Positions 1 to 8,333 of a stretch of DNA of 36,044 nucleotides are shown here, piece by piece. The stretch spans positions 1 through 36,044 of the forward strand of contig UQCS01000015.1 in the NCBI GenBank assembly GCA_900539605.1, given 5' to 3'. The notes below the pieces were generated by a model that was not told where the DNA came from, ran no database searches, and was given only the letters and a program-made list of their open reading frames with translations. The first letter of the stretch is position 1, and each line of letters opens with the position of its first letter. This DNA comes from an uncultured Azospirillum sp. Lineage in GTDB: Bacteria; Pseudomonadota; Alphaproteobacteria; RF32; CAG-239. The translations under genes were made by a program, and so were the position numbers.

Positions 1-137
1 TTTACCGGTTTGATATAAACCGAGAATTGTTTCATCACAAAACCTTCATCCAACAACAAATTGCGAAAACGGGTCGCTTGGCGCGTTTCGGTTTTGGTCC
101 GCACCGGAATATCAAACATACAGATAATCCACATCAT
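1..137 (-). CDS. cas2: CRISPR-associated Cas2, N-terminal part (runs off window start)
   Basis: The minus-strand frame begins with Met-Met at 137 and reads MMWIICMFDIPVRTKTETRQ, then continues with FRN, DEGFVMKQFSVYIKP. This is the type II Cas2 pattern: a beta strand carrying the metal-binding Asp in FDIPV, then a basic helix, then the GF-M-Q-SVY segment. Cas2 forms the adaptation complex with Cas1 that inserts new spacers. About 45 residues are visible, roughly half the protein. It starts about 20 nt after the cas9 stop, so the two are probably co-transcribed. No strong Shine-Dalgarno is seen; GGTTGG lies just upstream. Cas1 does not lie between cas9 and cas2, which is not the usual II-C order. 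The family call is from motif recognition. Confidence 0.85.
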   Translation of the reverse strand, partial: MMWIICMFDIPVRTKTETRQATRFRNLLLDEGFVMKQFSVYIKPV

Positions 138-156
138 CGACCAACCGGTTAAAGTT

Positions 157-3100
157 TCAAGCCGCTGTCTTCTTGCCATCCTTTAGCACCTTATGCTTCT
201 TTTTGATTTTTCCGAAAGGCGTCAACTCGATTTTCCGGGCATGATGATCTTTCAAATACTTTAGTCCCCGTTCCAATGTATCAACCAGCAGATAACCCTT
301 TGTCTTATCCTGCGGTGAAGTCATGCGGGCATCACTGATAAAGTCAAAAGCAATCCGACCGGCACTAAACTTCTTAACCTTAGCCAGACACCTTTCATCA
401 TTAGTATAAGACTTCCATTCTTCAGGCGTATCCAGTTCCAAAAGATCGCGTTGCTGGATTGACCAGACAATTTTCCCGCCGTCTTTTTTCCACTGCGGAA
501 CAAAATTCGGCTGATTGACATCAAAACACCGAATCACTTCCCAACCGATTTTTTGCTCTTTCTGATAAAAGTCAATCCGGTGGTTATTCTGCGCTTCGTA
601 TGCCACCCCGTGTTTGGGAATACAAACCAGCGAGCGGCTGTTTTCGTAGCATTTAAACTGATCTCCTTTCCACAGCCCTTTTTCCTGAATAATTTGAAAA
701 GCTTTGACAATAATCCGGCTTTCGGTGATTTTGATTTCCTTTTTTCCTTCCGCTGCGGCCAGCTCATTTTCGGCAATTAAAATTTGCTCTGCCGTATCCA
801 TATACAATTCAAAATCGCGAACCAGCTTTTCCTGCTTTATTTTATTCTCCTCAATTTTATCATGCCACTCATTTTTAATTGTTTCTGGAATCAGCAATTT
901 AGTTAAATCTTTTTTAGATTTAACAACCTGCAGTATTTTCCGTTTATAAACCGTCACCAACGCCTCGGAATCGTCAGGATTTGAGCACAAAACAATTCGC
1001 CCGGTTTCTTTATGAAACTGCCCGGCTTTGCTGTGTTCGGGTTTGTGGGAAACATTAACTTTTTTCAAAACCTCGACAACCTTGCGGCGAAAATCCGCCA
1101 ACGTTTCCACACTGCTCAAAGGGAGCGGCAGTTTGAAATGCGGCAAATCTTTGGGGCTGGCTAATTTTTGAAGCAAAGAGCGGCTAATGCAACCGATTGT
1201 AATAGCGTCCAGCGCATGATGCCGATGATCAATCCGCGGTTTGCTTAACCATTGCCCGTTTTTCTCCTGATCAAAAAATTTCCAATTACCGTCAACATCC
1301 GGCTTTTCAACACCGTTTATGATCTCGCCGGTATTTGTCTCTGACCAATAGGGAGAGCATGGCAGATAGCGGGGAACATTCAATCCCATCAGTTCATATT
1401 CCACCCCTTCCAGATTCCAGTTTTTGCGCAGTTGAGCTGTTTGTTTTCCCTTAACTGCCAAAATGCGGTTTTTCATCGCTTCGTCACCGTCCTCACAGTC
1501 AATAATGACCCGTAAATAACGTGAAGCCATTTTAGCTACATACCGAGTATCGGTCAGGTAGCGGTTTGTTTCATCGATATCACCAGTTTCCTCAAAGTTT
1601 TCCCGCGCACCGGGCTCAAACCGCCAGGCTTTGGCCGGCGTTCTTTCCCGGGCATTTTTAAGAATCTCCCGCATCAACTCCGACATTTTGGTTTCGGCAA
1701 AATAGTCATAGGCAAAGCGATCGCCCTTGTTCAAATTGTCGGAACTGTTCACCAGGCAAAGATTGTTATAAGTGTCGCTGCCGCCTTTGGCTTGCGGAAT
1801 GATGTGCTCAATTTCAAAACCGGTAAACCTGTGATCAATATTCAGGGTCGGATTGTAAGCGTCCTTCCAACCCTGCTCTTTGGCCAATTTGTATTTTAAA
1901 ATATTGTTATTGTTAACATACAATTTGTGCTGCCGGAGATACATCCGCGCTTCGTCATTAAGTTTTTCGTTCAAACGCTGCTTTTGTTCCAACTCATTTT
2001 TCTTCTTTGCCGACAAACCGATATCACGGCCCAACTCAATGTTAATATCATAAGGGCGTCCGTAAATGCGGATAATATCGTTAACCACCAGCCGGATTTG
2101 ATTGAGAATCATATGAACGGCCGGGTTGGCAATCTTACCCCATTTAACTTCGTTTTTATCCGCACCGGGATTATTTTTAATCAGCAACGGCGGCAGCGGC
2201 TGAGTATCATTTTGCAAGATTTCGCCATAATACGGAAGCTCCCGATATTTTCCCTGCTTTGCCCGCGCCACTTCTTCTTCTGCCAAAAACCGCGGATCGG
2301 ACTTTGCCAGCGCATCGGTGATTTCGCGATGAGACAGTACATTTTGTCTCATTCGTTCCAAAATCAGTTTGGAGGCCGTTTGCCCCAACATCCCTCTTCC
2401 TTTAGGAAGCTTGGTTAAAAGTGCACCGATTTCTTTTTCGTTGTCAATTTTGAGAATAGGCTTGAGGTGTTCGATTAAAGCGTCCTCACTGTACAGACGC
2501 CCGTTTTTGTCATCCGGATTTTTGGGTTCGGCCAAAAAGTCGGCAAAAGATGCCAACTCGGCTTGCGACAAATTCTGCAGATACGCAATATGTGCAAATT
2601 CCGGCCGCGCATACAAATAAGCTTTGATCACTCTTTCATCCAGCAAAGAAATTTTCTGTTGTGACGAAAGGCCTAAAATTTTCTTTATCGATTGCTTCCC
2701 GGCATTTATGCCTTTCAATAAAAGCTCATTAACAATTTTGTCACGTTCGGCGAGACTCAGACGGCGTTTATCGGTATCGCTGATCACCCGGACATTGTTA
2801 ACTTCTTCGTATATCCGCCGCATTTCCGCAAGCGGATGTGCTTTTAACAGACGTTCTTCTTCTCGGAAATAAATGCATTTTCCGGTTGCATAAGGCATCG
2901 GCGGCCGTTCATAAAACAAAATGTCATAAATTTCTTTTTTAAGACCTTCCTTTTGCATCTGTTTAAAATATTGAGCCTGCCGGTCCCATATTTGGTTAAA
3001 CTCGTCTTTCACCAAATAGCGGGGGATTGCATAATCGACGATATTTTTTTCCAAAGCATATTTTCTTTGCCGAATAATCCGATTTTGCGGATTTTCTCTT

Positions 3101-3628
3101 TCCTGAAGACGTTGGTAAAAAAAGGCGCCAATTGTTTTTAAACCGGTGTCTTTCAAATATTGCGCCATCTTGGTCATATGAAGATTTCTTAGCCTTAGAT
3201 TTTTCGCCTTCTTCCAGGATTTCTTCCGATAATTCCTCCGCTGCCGAAACAAAACCGGCACCGCGATGCTTGGCCATGTGCAATATTGCCCGACCGATGT
3301 AATTTTGATTTTCCAACTTGCCGTACAGGGCATCATGACGGATTTTATAAGGAGACTTTGCTTTCAGCCGGTCGGTTCCTTCCGGGGTTTCGTTCACCCA
3401 CAGATTGTTTTCAAAAAGCTTTTTAGCCAATAATTCCAACCTTTTACGCGTACGAATCAAATTTTTGCGTGCCGTTTTCTTAAGACGCCGTTCTTCTGCC
3501 CCTTCCGAAACTTCAAAAATGCGTACTCCGGCATCAATAATATCTTTGGCGAAGTTGTTTTGATCCAGTTCAATCACGCCGCTTCCGATTGAGCTCTCTC
3601 CCAAATCAAGATTAAGACGATACTTCAT
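157..3628 (-). pseudogene. cas9: Type II-C-like Cas9 nuclease, split by a frameshift
   Basis: RNA-guided DNA endonuclease of a type II CRISPR system. The first frame starts at 3628 with MKYRLNLDLGESSIG, where D8 (codon 3605-3607) is the RuvC-I Asp. It continues through the Arg-rich bridge helix (RRLKKTARKNLIRTRKR) to about 3190. The protein then resumes in the next frame and runs to the stop at 157. The second frame holds RuvC-II (YDINIELGRD), HNH (FEIEHIIPQ with a later Asn; His codon 1804-1806) and RuvC-III (HRHHALDA; Asp codon 1207-1209). The composite is about 1155 residues, within the compact II-C size range. The junction lies between about 3160 and 3230, in A-rich coding sequence, and equals one inserted or two lost bases. 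All catalytic residues are kept, so this is a recent inactivation or a sequence error. AGAGTG precedes the start. Subtype II-C is inferred from size and tracrRNA style. Confidence 0.9.
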
Positions 3629-3684
3629 AAGTCACTCTCACTTTAATTGCAGTAAATAATATCTAACAATTTATAATAATAAGG

Positions 3685-3714
3685 TTGACATTTCAACGAA
3701 AATATTATTATACT
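3685..3714 (+). promoter_or_regulatory. Sigma70-type promoter for the tracrRNA candidate
   Basis: TTGACA at 3685-3690 is followed by an 18-nt spacer and TATACT at 3709-3714. It is close to consensus and points away from cas9. Transcription would begin near 3721, just before the tracrRNA-like sequence. Confidence 0.7.
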
Positions 3715-3719
3715 TAAAG

Positions 3720-3875
3720 CGGTATATGTTTTGATATATTTTCAGAGATTAATCAGACGGTCAATGCATATATAATAAGGCTGAAAATGCCGTAAAATGA
3801 GGGGGCAATCCGTTGTCCCCATTATTGTATAAAGAAAACCACCGGCTAAGCTGCTAGTTTTCTTTATACAATAAA
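3720..3875 (+). ncRNA. Candidate tracrRNA of the type II system
   Basis: The likely transcript starts near 3721. It runs through a possible anti-repeat (about 3745-3778), then AATAAGGC-TGAAAAT-GCC, where GGC (3779-3781) pairs with GCC (3789-3791) as a nexus-like hairpin. Next is an 8-bp stem at 3801-3820 closed on a UCCG tetraloop. An 18-bp perfect inverted repeat (3822-3839 with 3857-3874) with a 17-nt loop follows. The string AATAAGGC...TGAAAA...GCCG followed by a G/C hairpin closely resembles the Neisseria-type II-C tracrRNA layout. It is divergent from cas9. The repeat it should pair with is not in the window, so the anti-repeat is unverified. No classic U-tract terminator follows; the 3' end is uncertain. 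Confidence 0.65.
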
Positions 3876-3998
3876 AACCTTCCTTTTATGGACGTTTTTT
3901 CTAATAGTTGCGGGGGCAGCCCTTTGCTTCGTTCAGTTATTCCTCTACGCTCATCAACTTCGCTGACCGTCATACCTCCGTCTGACTTTCGCTTGCCG

Positions 3999-4022
3999 TG
4001 AACCTGCTTTTTCGCAGGTTCA
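3999..4022. other. Hairpin between the tracrRNA candidate and tRNA-Met
   Basis: A 9-bp perfect inverted repeat (TGAACCTGC with GCAGGTTCA) around a 6-nt loop. It lies in about 170 bases that contain no gene. This stretch also holds a 13-bp copy of the tRNA-Met 3' end at 3907-3919. Confidence 0.5.
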
Positions 4023-4044
4023 ACTCAAGCCGCACAATTAAAAA

Positions 4045-4075
4045 GAAAAAACCAGTCCTAAAGACTGGTTTTTCC
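4045..4075 (-). terminator. Terminator of the initiator tRNA gene
   Basis: AACCAGTC (4050-4057) pairs with GACTGGTT (4063-4070) around a 5-nt loop and is T-rich on both sides. It lies directly downstream of the tRNA on the minus strand. Confidence 0.8.
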
Positions 4076-4079
4076 TTGT

Positions 4080-4156
<77 letters not shown>

Positions 4157-4197
4157 ATAAATGCCTGTTGCACCTTGCCGGCGCTCAAGACAGTGCA

Positions 4198-4226
4198 TAC
4201 ATACGCTTTTTATAAGGCGATGTCAA
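4198..4226 (-). promoter_or_regulatory. Promoter of the initiator tRNA gene
   Basis: On the minus strand, TTGACA (4221-4226), a 17-nt spacer, then TATGTA (4198-4203). It lies immediately after the small membrane peptide gene that ends at 4245, so the tRNA has its own promoter. Confidence 0.75.
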
Positions 4227-4244
4227 GCTTTAAAAACAACTTTT

Positions 4245-4313
4245 CTAAAAAAACAGAGAAATCACCACCGCAAAAATAAAAACCGCAATCACAATCCAAT
4301 GCCACAACTTCAT
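4245..4313 (-). CDS. 22-residue single-span membrane peptide
   Basis: Starts at the ATG at 4313 and reads MKLWHWIVIAVFIFAVVI, ending SLFF and a TAG stop. A good Shine-Dalgarno (AAGGGGAAC) sits 4-8 nt upstream. Nearly the whole peptide is one hydrophobic helix after a short Lys/His/Trp start. It follows a 25-residue peptide of the same design by 13 nt. No family is recognised. Small hydrophobic peptides of this size can be regulators of membrane complexes or type I toxins; nothing here decides between these. The two Shine-Dalgarno sequences and tandem layout argue that it is translated. Confidence 0.6.
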   Translation of the reverse strand: MKLWHWIVIAVFIFAVVISLFF

Positions 4314-4326
4314 ATTGTTCCCCTTA

Positions 4327-4404
4327 TCAGTTAAACAGAGCCAACGACAAGGCAACCAACAACACGATAACCGCGGCAATTTTCCAGTGCTTTTGTTCCC
4401 ACAT
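4327..4404 (-). CDS. 25-residue single-span membrane peptide
   Basis: Starts at the ATG at 4404 and reads MWEQKHWKIAAVIVLLVALS then LALFN and a TGA stop. AAGGAAC lies about 8 nt upstream. The layout is a short charged head with a His-Trp pair, then one transmembrane helix. It is matched by the next peptide downstream (His-Trp at residues 5-6 there, 6-7 here), so the two may be diverged duplicates. Both lie between pgpA and tRNA-Met on the same strand. Function is not recognised. Confidence 0.6.
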   Translation of the reverse strand: MWEQKHWKIAAVIVLLVALSLALFN

Positions 4405-4514
4405 TTTCGTGTTCCTTCGCCGATACGTTAATCCTTGTTTTTATATATACCATAACACCGGTATAACAAGTCCCGTAACAAACTTTTTGGAAACGCCCGG
4501 ATTTTTACAGCCGT

Positions 4515-4994
4515 TTATAAATAAATGGAAATGACATACAAAACCACGGCCGCATAAATGCCGGCAAAAATATCATCAAGCATCACTCCCCAGGCATTCA
4601 TCACTTTCGAATCGGCCCAGCGCGCCGGCTGCGGCTTGGTGATGTCAAACAGGCGAAACAGAGCAAAACCCGCCGCATACAGTATGTAAGCCCGCCAGTC
4701 GGCCACACCGGACAATCGGTCTGCAACCAGCACAAAGGTCAGCAGCTGGCCAGCCGTTTCGTCAATAACCACAATGGAAGGATCGTGTTTGGTGTATTTT
4801 AACACTTCGTGCGTTGCCGCCGTTCCGATAAAAAAGACCGCTGCCGTCGCCGTCAAAACCCCAACCATTCCGCCGTAATAGACCGCGGCAAAAGCAAACG
4901 GAATCGTCGCCAGCGACCCTGCCGTTCCGGAAGCAAACGGGCAGTACCCAACTCCGAACATGGTTGCAATAAAATATGAAATCTTTTTATACAT
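4515..4994 (-). CDS. pgpA: Phosphatidylglycerophosphatase A
   Basis: Inner-membrane enzyme that dephosphorylates phosphatidylglycerol phosphate to phosphatidylglycerol. At 159 residues it fits the PgpA family. Family motifs seen are GVGYCPFASGTAGS near residue 15, KHDPSIVVIDETAG near 70, and FRLFDITKPQP followed by GVMLDDIFAG in the C-terminal third. These acidic clusters bind the metal and phosphate. Several hydrophobic spans alternate with them. The start at 4994 has TCAGGAAAA upstream. The gene stands alone, with the two micro-peptides downstream on the same strand. Confidence 0.93.
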   Translation of the reverse strand: MYKKISYFIATMFGVGYCPFASGTAGSLATIPFAFAAVYYGGMVGVLTATAAVFFIGTAATHEVLKYTKHDPSIVVIDETAGQLLTFVLVADRLSGVADWRAYILYAAGFALFRLFDITKPQPARWADSKVMNAWGVMLDDIFAGIYAAVVLYVISIYL

Positions 4995-5107
4995 TTTGAT
5001 TTTCCTGATAAATTAACTATCGGCGAGGGTAGCTGAATTTTTTTTTGTATTCAATTAAAAAAATATGTTGTCATATATTTTTTTTGTGGTAAATATACTC
5101 CCGTTAT

Positions 5108-5184
5108 CGGATTGTAGTTCAGCCTGGTAGAACGCTGCGTTCGGGACGCAGAGGTCGCTGGTTCGAGTCCAGTCAATCCGACCA
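5108..5184 (+). tRNA. tRNA-Pro (CGG)
   Basis: A 77-nt cloverleaf with encoded CCA. The acceptor stem is CGGATTG/CAATCCG, the anticodon arm is CTGCG-TTCGGGA-CGCAG with anticodon CGG, and the T arm is CTGGTTCGAGTCCAG. It reads the codon CCG. An AT-rich region with TATACT near 5093 lies upstream. Confidence 0.95.
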
Positions 5185-5189
5185 GCATC

Positions 5190-5219
5190 AAACGCCTGTT
5201 TAAATCAGGCGTTTTTTTG
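5190..5219 (+). terminator. Terminator of tRNA-Pro
   Basis: AACGCCTG (5191-5198) pairs with CAGGCGTT (5206-5213), followed by a run of T. It starts six bases after the tRNA CCA. Confidence 0.85.
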
Positions 5220-5256
5220 TATCCTAAAACAGTACCCCGACAAAAGAACACAATAA

Positions 5257-5287
5257 AAAAGTCTCTTCCACAATTGAAAGAGACTTT
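5257..5287 (-). terminator. Terminator downstream of the 165-codon membrane gene
   Basis: AAGTCTCTT pairs with AAAGAGACTT around a short loop. On the minus strand it ends in a run of six T. It follows the gene that ends at 5307. Confidence 0.7.
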
Positions 5288-5306
5288 GTAAGCAGCACCG
5301 CAACTT

Positions 5307-5804
5307 TCAAGCATCCATGTAGGTCACAACTTTATCTTTATAAAGTTCTTCCTTGGGCTTAAGATAAGAAGGCAAGACAGCAAAAGTTATTGCTACTGCA
5401 AACAAAAAGCCACAAAAACAAACCACAGGGACAAAAGTGTTGTACTTTACCGAGAAGTACAGCAAAAAGGGTAACAAAACAACACAAAGAAGAAGCAAAC
5501 GAATCGTAAAGTTGAGCCCCTGACGAATAATCGTCTGAACCTGAACTAACGCGTTGGCTTCTTTTTCTCCCGGTGCAAACACAACTTCCGGATACCGGTT
5601 TATTTTCAGGTTAAATCCCATGATCGGTTTATACCAGATTTTAACGCATTTGAGACCGGCTTCCTCGGGCGGCTTTCCGTATTCGGAAACAAAATGCCGC
5701 TTCGCTTTTTGCAAAAGCAGATCATCATCTTCTTTTTTCATAAAATAATTTTTTAATTGTGAAACATAAAGATAAATTTTCCTGTAAACTAAATCAACCG
5801 CCAT
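5307..5804 (-). CDS. Hypothetical membrane protein with two transmembrane segments
   Basis: The longest frame is 165 residues from 5804. A more conventional start is the Met at 5741 (MKKEDDDLLLQKAKRHF), giving 144 residues; neither start has a strong Shine-Dalgarno. An N-terminal charged cytoplasmic stretch with the sequence FVSEYGKPPEE precedes two adjacent hydrophobic spans, roughly TIRLLLLCVVLLPFLLYFS and FVPVVCFCGFLFAVAITFAV. A short basic C-terminal tail follows. No family is recognised. It is monocistronic, with a terminator on one side and the divergent permease gene on the other. Confidence 0.65.
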   Translation of the reverse strand: MAVDLVYRKIYLYVSQLKNYFMKKEDDDLLLQKAKRHFVSEYGKPPEEAGLKCVKIWYKPIMGFNLKINRYPEVVFAPGEKEANALVQVQTIIRQGLNFTIRLLLLCVVLLPFLLYFSVKYNTFVPVVCFCGFLFAVAITFAVLPSYLKPKEELYKDKVVTYMDA

Positions 5805-5956
5805 AAAAAAGCAAGTTCTTTTACTGTTGAATATTTACCTGGTTTTCTTAATGCTCCGGTTCTTCCCTGATGATCTAAAATATAAAAACGATTTCCTCCC
5901 CACCACATTGAATTTGCAACATCCGCGATTATCTCCTACAAAAACGGAGAAAAGCC

Positions 5957-7153
5957 ATGCATTCCACATCAAAAAAAGACTTAAGTCTGCTTAACGTCAT
6001 TTCCCTCGGTATCGGTTCGATTGTCGGCGCCGGCATTTTTGCTTTGCTGGGGCAAGTGATTCTGCTGGCCGGTGATCACACCTACCATGCTTTCTTTATT
6101 GCCGGAATCGCCGCTATTTTTTCCGGCTACTCTTATGCCAAATTGGCCGGACGCTATCACAGTTCCGGCGGCCTGACCGATTATTTTCATATCGCTTTTC
6201 CCGAAAAATACGTATCCGGCACCCTTTCCGCCATCTATCTGGTTACCGAAGCAATTTCAATTTCCATGATTGCCAAAGCATTCGGTATCTACATTACCGA
6301 ACTTTTTAATCAGATTCCCCCTTCCGATTTGTGGGTAAATACCCTGGCCGCCGTTTTGATCATCGGCTTGGCTCTCCTCAACATGATGCAGGCTTCCGAC
6401 GTCGGCCGTTCCGAAACCGTCATTGTCATCATTAAAGTAGCCATCCTGTTCGCGCTGATATTTGCCGCCCTTTTCCAACCCGACACCCGCCTCCATCCGC
6501 CGGCCTTCAGTGGAGAGTCAATGGATTTTTTGCGTAGTATCGGCGTCACCTTTTTCGCTTATGCCGGCTACGGTGTCATTACCAACGCCACTGCCGACGT
6601 CAAAAAACCGCAACAAACCATTGAGTGGGCCATTTATCTGACTCTTTTCATTGTTATGGCGCTCTATATCGGTCTTGCCTGGGTGGTCTTAAACTATATT
6701 CCAACCGCCGAATTGGAGGCAAATGCCGAAACCTCGGTGGCTGAAGTTGCCCGCAAACTGCTTGGTACCACCGGTTACGGCTTTATTTACGTTGCAGCGG
6801 TTCTTGCTTTCATTTCGGGGATCAACGCCACTTTTTTCAGTATCTTCCGCATTTCCGATTCCCTGGCCCAACAAACTGTTTTCCCTCATTTTATGCTCAA
6901 AAAATTCTGGCGGCAGGGTTCTCTCGGCGCCGCACTCAATACCCTGCTAATCGTTCTGGTAACCATCTTTTTTGATTTCAGTTCAATTGTCAATCTCTCC
7001 AGTGCCGCTTATCTGGTCAGCTATCTCGGTATTTTCATTGCCAACTGGAAACTGCGAAAAGAAACCAAATCCAACCCCGCCGTCATCATTGTCGGAACCC
7101 TGCTGATGGTATTTATCCTTGCCGCCTTCATAATCAGCATCCTGCCGCGTTAG
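5957..7153 (+). CDS. APC-superfamily amino acid permease
   Basis: Inner-membrane secondary transporter. The first helix carries the family signature SLGIGSIVGAGIFALLG near residues 16-32, the backbone-binding Gly-rich unwound segment of amino acid/polyamine/cation symporters. About twelve hydrophobic segments follow in 398 residues, slightly shorter than typical members. SGINATFFSIFRISDSLA is the conserved helix-8/loop region. The substrate cannot be read from sequence. CGGAGAAAAG precedes the ATG. It is monocistronic and ends at a perfect 40-nt palindrome shared with the convergent gene. Confidence 0.88.
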   Translation: MHSTSKKDLSLLNVISLGIGSIVGAGIFALLGQVILLAGDHTYHAFFIAGIAAIFSGYSYAKLAGRYHSSGGLTDYFHIAFPEKYVSGTLSAIYLVTEAISISMIAKAFGIYITELFNQIPPSDLWVNTLAAVLIIGLALLNMMQASDVGRSETVIVIIKVAILFALIFAALFQPDTRLHPPAFSGESMDFLRSIGVTFFAYAGYGVITNATADVKKPQQTIEWAIYLTLFIVMALYIGLAWVVLNYIPTAELEANAETSVAEVARKLLGTTGYGFIYVAAVLAFISGINATFFSIFRISDSLAQQTVFPHFMLKKFWRQGSLGAALNTLLIVLVTIFFDFSSIVNLSSAAYLVSYLGIFIANWKLRKETKSNPAVIIVGTLLMVFILAAFIISILPR

Positions 7154-7160
7154 CCTCGTT

Positions 7161-7200
7161 TCTAAATCAAAAGCCGGAAATTTCCGGCTTTTGATTTAGA
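7161..7200. terminator. Bidirectional terminator, perfect 40-nt palindrome
   Basis: TCTAAATCAAAAGCCGGAAA is followed directly by its exact reverse complement, so 20 bp match with no spacer. It lies between convergent genes, and its right arm includes the stop codon (7196-7198) of the minus-strand gene. Confidence 0.85.
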
Positions 7201-8197
7201 TTTTATTGCGATTCATCTGGGCAGTGTTGACGATCTTCAATTTTTCCAGCCGCTGTTTTTTGACATACTTCAAATAAGCCTCATACGAAAACAGCATGAT
7301 CGCCGAAACAATCATCGGCAGCAGATAATAAATAATCCGATAGGCAATCAACGCCCCAAACAAAGTTGCCTGATTATGTTCCCCGGGAATGATATACATA
7401 AACAACCCTTCAAAAACGCCCAAACCGCCGGGAACCTGACTGAACACGCCCAAAACCTGAGCAATGATAAAGACACCGATAAATGTTGAGAAAGAAATAT
7501 CAACAAACGGAATCAGGGAAAAATACAAAACCAGCGACGCCATCAAAATGTCGGCCGCCCCGATCACTACCTGAGCCAACGCCATCGGAAACGACGGCAT
7601 TTCGAAAACCACGCCCTTAATCATCAGCGGTTTCTTGTAAAACAGGCTGAGGCCGAAATAGACCGCCAACCCCAATACCGAACCAAGCGTCACCACTTCG
7701 GTGGTCAGCTTGGACACCGATCCGGCCCCAAAGGCGTGGGAGGGCGTAATCACATATCCGACGATAATCAGAAAGAAACAGGCCACCAGATAGGTAAAAC
7801 CCGAAAAAGTTACCATCCGCACAATTTCGGCACCGTGAAAACGCCAACGGGTATACAAACGATAACGGATCGTCCCGCCCGAAACAATTGCATGACCGGC
7901 GTTGTTGCTGACCGAAAAACCGATAAAACCGGCAAAAATCCATTTCCACGGCGCCAGTTTGCGCTTAATATAACGCAGCGCCAGATAATCATAAGAAGAT
8001 AAGGCAACATACCCTCCCAGAGAGGCGAGACAGGCCATCCACAAATTATGCGGCGGAATGCTGAGCAACGCGTTCTTAATATCTTCCCAACTGTATTTGG
8101 AGAGCTGGCGATAAAGCATATACGCCGCCAAGGCAAAGAAAAACAACCCCGCCCACGAAACCATTTTCTTTAAAACTTTTTTTGTTTGCAATGCCAT
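7196..8197 (-). CDS. YbhN/UPF0104-type membrane protein (lysyl-PG synthase transmembrane-like)
   Basis: A 333-residue polytopic protein of the family that matches the flippase-like transmembrane half of MprF, without the C-terminal aminoacyl-transferase domain. Family-type segments include FIGFSVSNNAGHAIVSGGTI near residue 95-115, QVPGGLGVFEGLF near 255-268, and IAYRIIYYLLPM near 290. About eight hydrophobic spans can be counted. A role in lipid handling is the family inference; the substrate is unknown. AAGGAAAAAGCA precedes the ATG. The gene is on the same strand as the metal-exporter-like gene 136 bases upstream. Confidence 0.87.
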   Translation of the reverse strand: MALQTKKVLKKMVSWAGLFFFALAAYMLYRQLSKYSWEDIKNALLSIPPHNLWMACLASLGGYVALSSYDYLALRYIKRKLAPWKWIFAGFIGFSVSNNAGHAIVSGGTIRYRLYTRWRFHGAEIVRMVTFSGFTYLVACFFLIIVGYVITPSHAFGAGSVSKLTTEVVTLGSVLGLAVYFGLSLFYKKPLMIKGVVFEMPSFPMALAQVVIGAADILMASLVLYFSLIPFVDISFSTFIGVFIIAQVLGVFSQVPGGLGVFEGLFMYIIPGEHNQATLFGALIAYRIIYYLLPMIVSAIMLFSYEAYLKYVKKQRLEKLKIVNTAQMNRNKI

Positions 8198-8333
8198 TGC
8201 TTTTTCCTTTGTTTAATCTTTTTACGATGCCGATGACCGTAGCATCAGACACCGCTTCCCGATATAGTAATCATGAACGCCATTTTTACAAAATATTATA
8301 AATATATTGTAAAGTTTTATAATTTTTTTCGCC

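Noticed and set aside
5051..5314. Minus-strand 87-codon frame with GLEPATSASRTQRS
   Set aside because: This is the well-known false protein from the antisense of a tRNA gene (here tRNA-Pro).
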